DNA from: Burkholderia seminalis DSM 23518
Lineage (GTDB): Bacteria; Pseudomonadota; Gammaproteobacteria; Burkholderiales; Burkholderiaceae
Direction of reading: 5' to 3'
NCBI RefSeq assembly: GCF_902832885.1
Contig: NZ_CADFDK010000018.1
Span: forward strand, 1-64,000
Length of the DNA: 64,000 nucleotides
Shown here: positions 63,868 to 64,000 of the stretch, in pieces
Layout of the letters: each line of letters opens with the position of its first letter
Position numbering within the stretch: position 1 is the stretch's first letter
Position numbers and translations under genes: made by a program
Notes under the pieces: generated by a model
The model's input: the letters and a program-made list of their open reading frames with translations, nothing else
Told to the model about the DNA's origin: nothing
Databases searched by the model: none

Positions 63868-64000
63868 ATGAGCATCAAGTCCGACAAGTGGATTCGGCGC
63901 ATGGCCGAAGAGCACAAGATGATCGAGCCGTTCGTGCCCGATCAGGTTCGCGCGTCCGAGGACGGCCGCCGGATCGTCAGCTACGGCACGTCGAGCTACG
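63868..64000 (+). CDS. dcd: dCTP deaminase Dcd (3' partial)
   Basis: Start of the enzyme that converts dCTP to dUTP for thymidylate synthesis. The 44 visible residues, [20 protein letters not shown] and [24 protein letters not shown], match the Dcd N-terminus, including the conserved WIRRMAEE and ISYGTSSYGYD-type region. The gene runs off the right edge, so the catalytic Glu is not seen. Confidence 0.93.

Overview
The window is GC-rich, densely coded beta-proteobacterial chromosome. Gene content and order (a livHMGF cluster, a cysB/cysI/DUF934/cysH/cysD/cysN/cobA sulfur cluster, lptFG/pepA/holC/DUF2486, zapA beside 6S RNA, a split cobalamin cluster, panCD/scpA/DUF3460, tamAB/metG/Mrp) point to the main chromosome of a Burkholderia, most likely of the cepacia complex. 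The species is inferred from gene order and protein similarity, not from a search. I see no phage, plasmid, insertion sequence or CRISPR array. The livH gene at the left edge and dcd at the right edge are cut by the window.

Layout. 1-3.6 kb: branched-chain amino acid ABC transporter livHMGF, ending in a strong terminator. 3.9-10.8 kb: housekeeping and orphan genes: a DUF2278 protein, an acetylornithine-type aminotransferase with a GNAT protein, a 2Fe-2S/flavin reductase, an SDR, RsuA, a CopC-like copper protein and a DinB-fold protein. The aminotransferase has an unusual leader containing a promoter, an arginine-rich mini-ORF and an intrinsic terminator just before the gene. 10.9-16.6 kb is the most accessory-looking part: two SDR enzymes, an alpha/beta hydrolase, three LysR regulators and the 5' remnant of a third SDR. 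16.6-18.3 kb: a small lipoprotein, tRNA-Leu and an orphan periplasmic binding protein.

18.4-26.2 kb: assimilatory sulfate reduction. CysB is divergent from cysI-DUF934-cysH-cysD-cysN-cobA; cobA supplies precorrin-2 for siroheme, and cbiX (a candidate siroheme chelatase) lies convergently behind lptF-lptG. 26.3-37.1 kb: lptFG, pepA, holC, DUF2486, a cytochrome c, ilvD with a divergent LysR regulator, lgt, a SIMPL-domain protein and an EVE-domain protein. 37.2-38.1 kb: 6S RNA, zapA and a ZapB-like coiled coil. 38.3-48 kb: cobalamin riboswitch, a BtuCD-type ABC transporter, cobT, cobS and cobC, then on the other strand cobU-cbiB-cobD-btuF, then cobQ; together these form a corrinoid uptake and late-assembly block. 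48-52 kb: a tiny secreted peptide, DoxX, an orphan ParA, panD, panC, scpA and DUF3460. 52.5-64 kb: the TamA/TamB envelope pair, metG, an OmpA-like lipoprotein, the Mrp/ApbC Fe-S carrier, a SodC-like lipoprotein that lacks most metal ligands, and the start of dcd.

The most interesting candidates are the arginine-rich leader peptide with terminator before the aminotransferase (possible ribosome-mediated attenuation), the degenerate SodC-like lipoprotein, the conserved unknown DUF934 inside the sulfite-reduction operon, the SDR remnant that marks a rearrangement, and several hairpins and palindromes in short intergenic regions.
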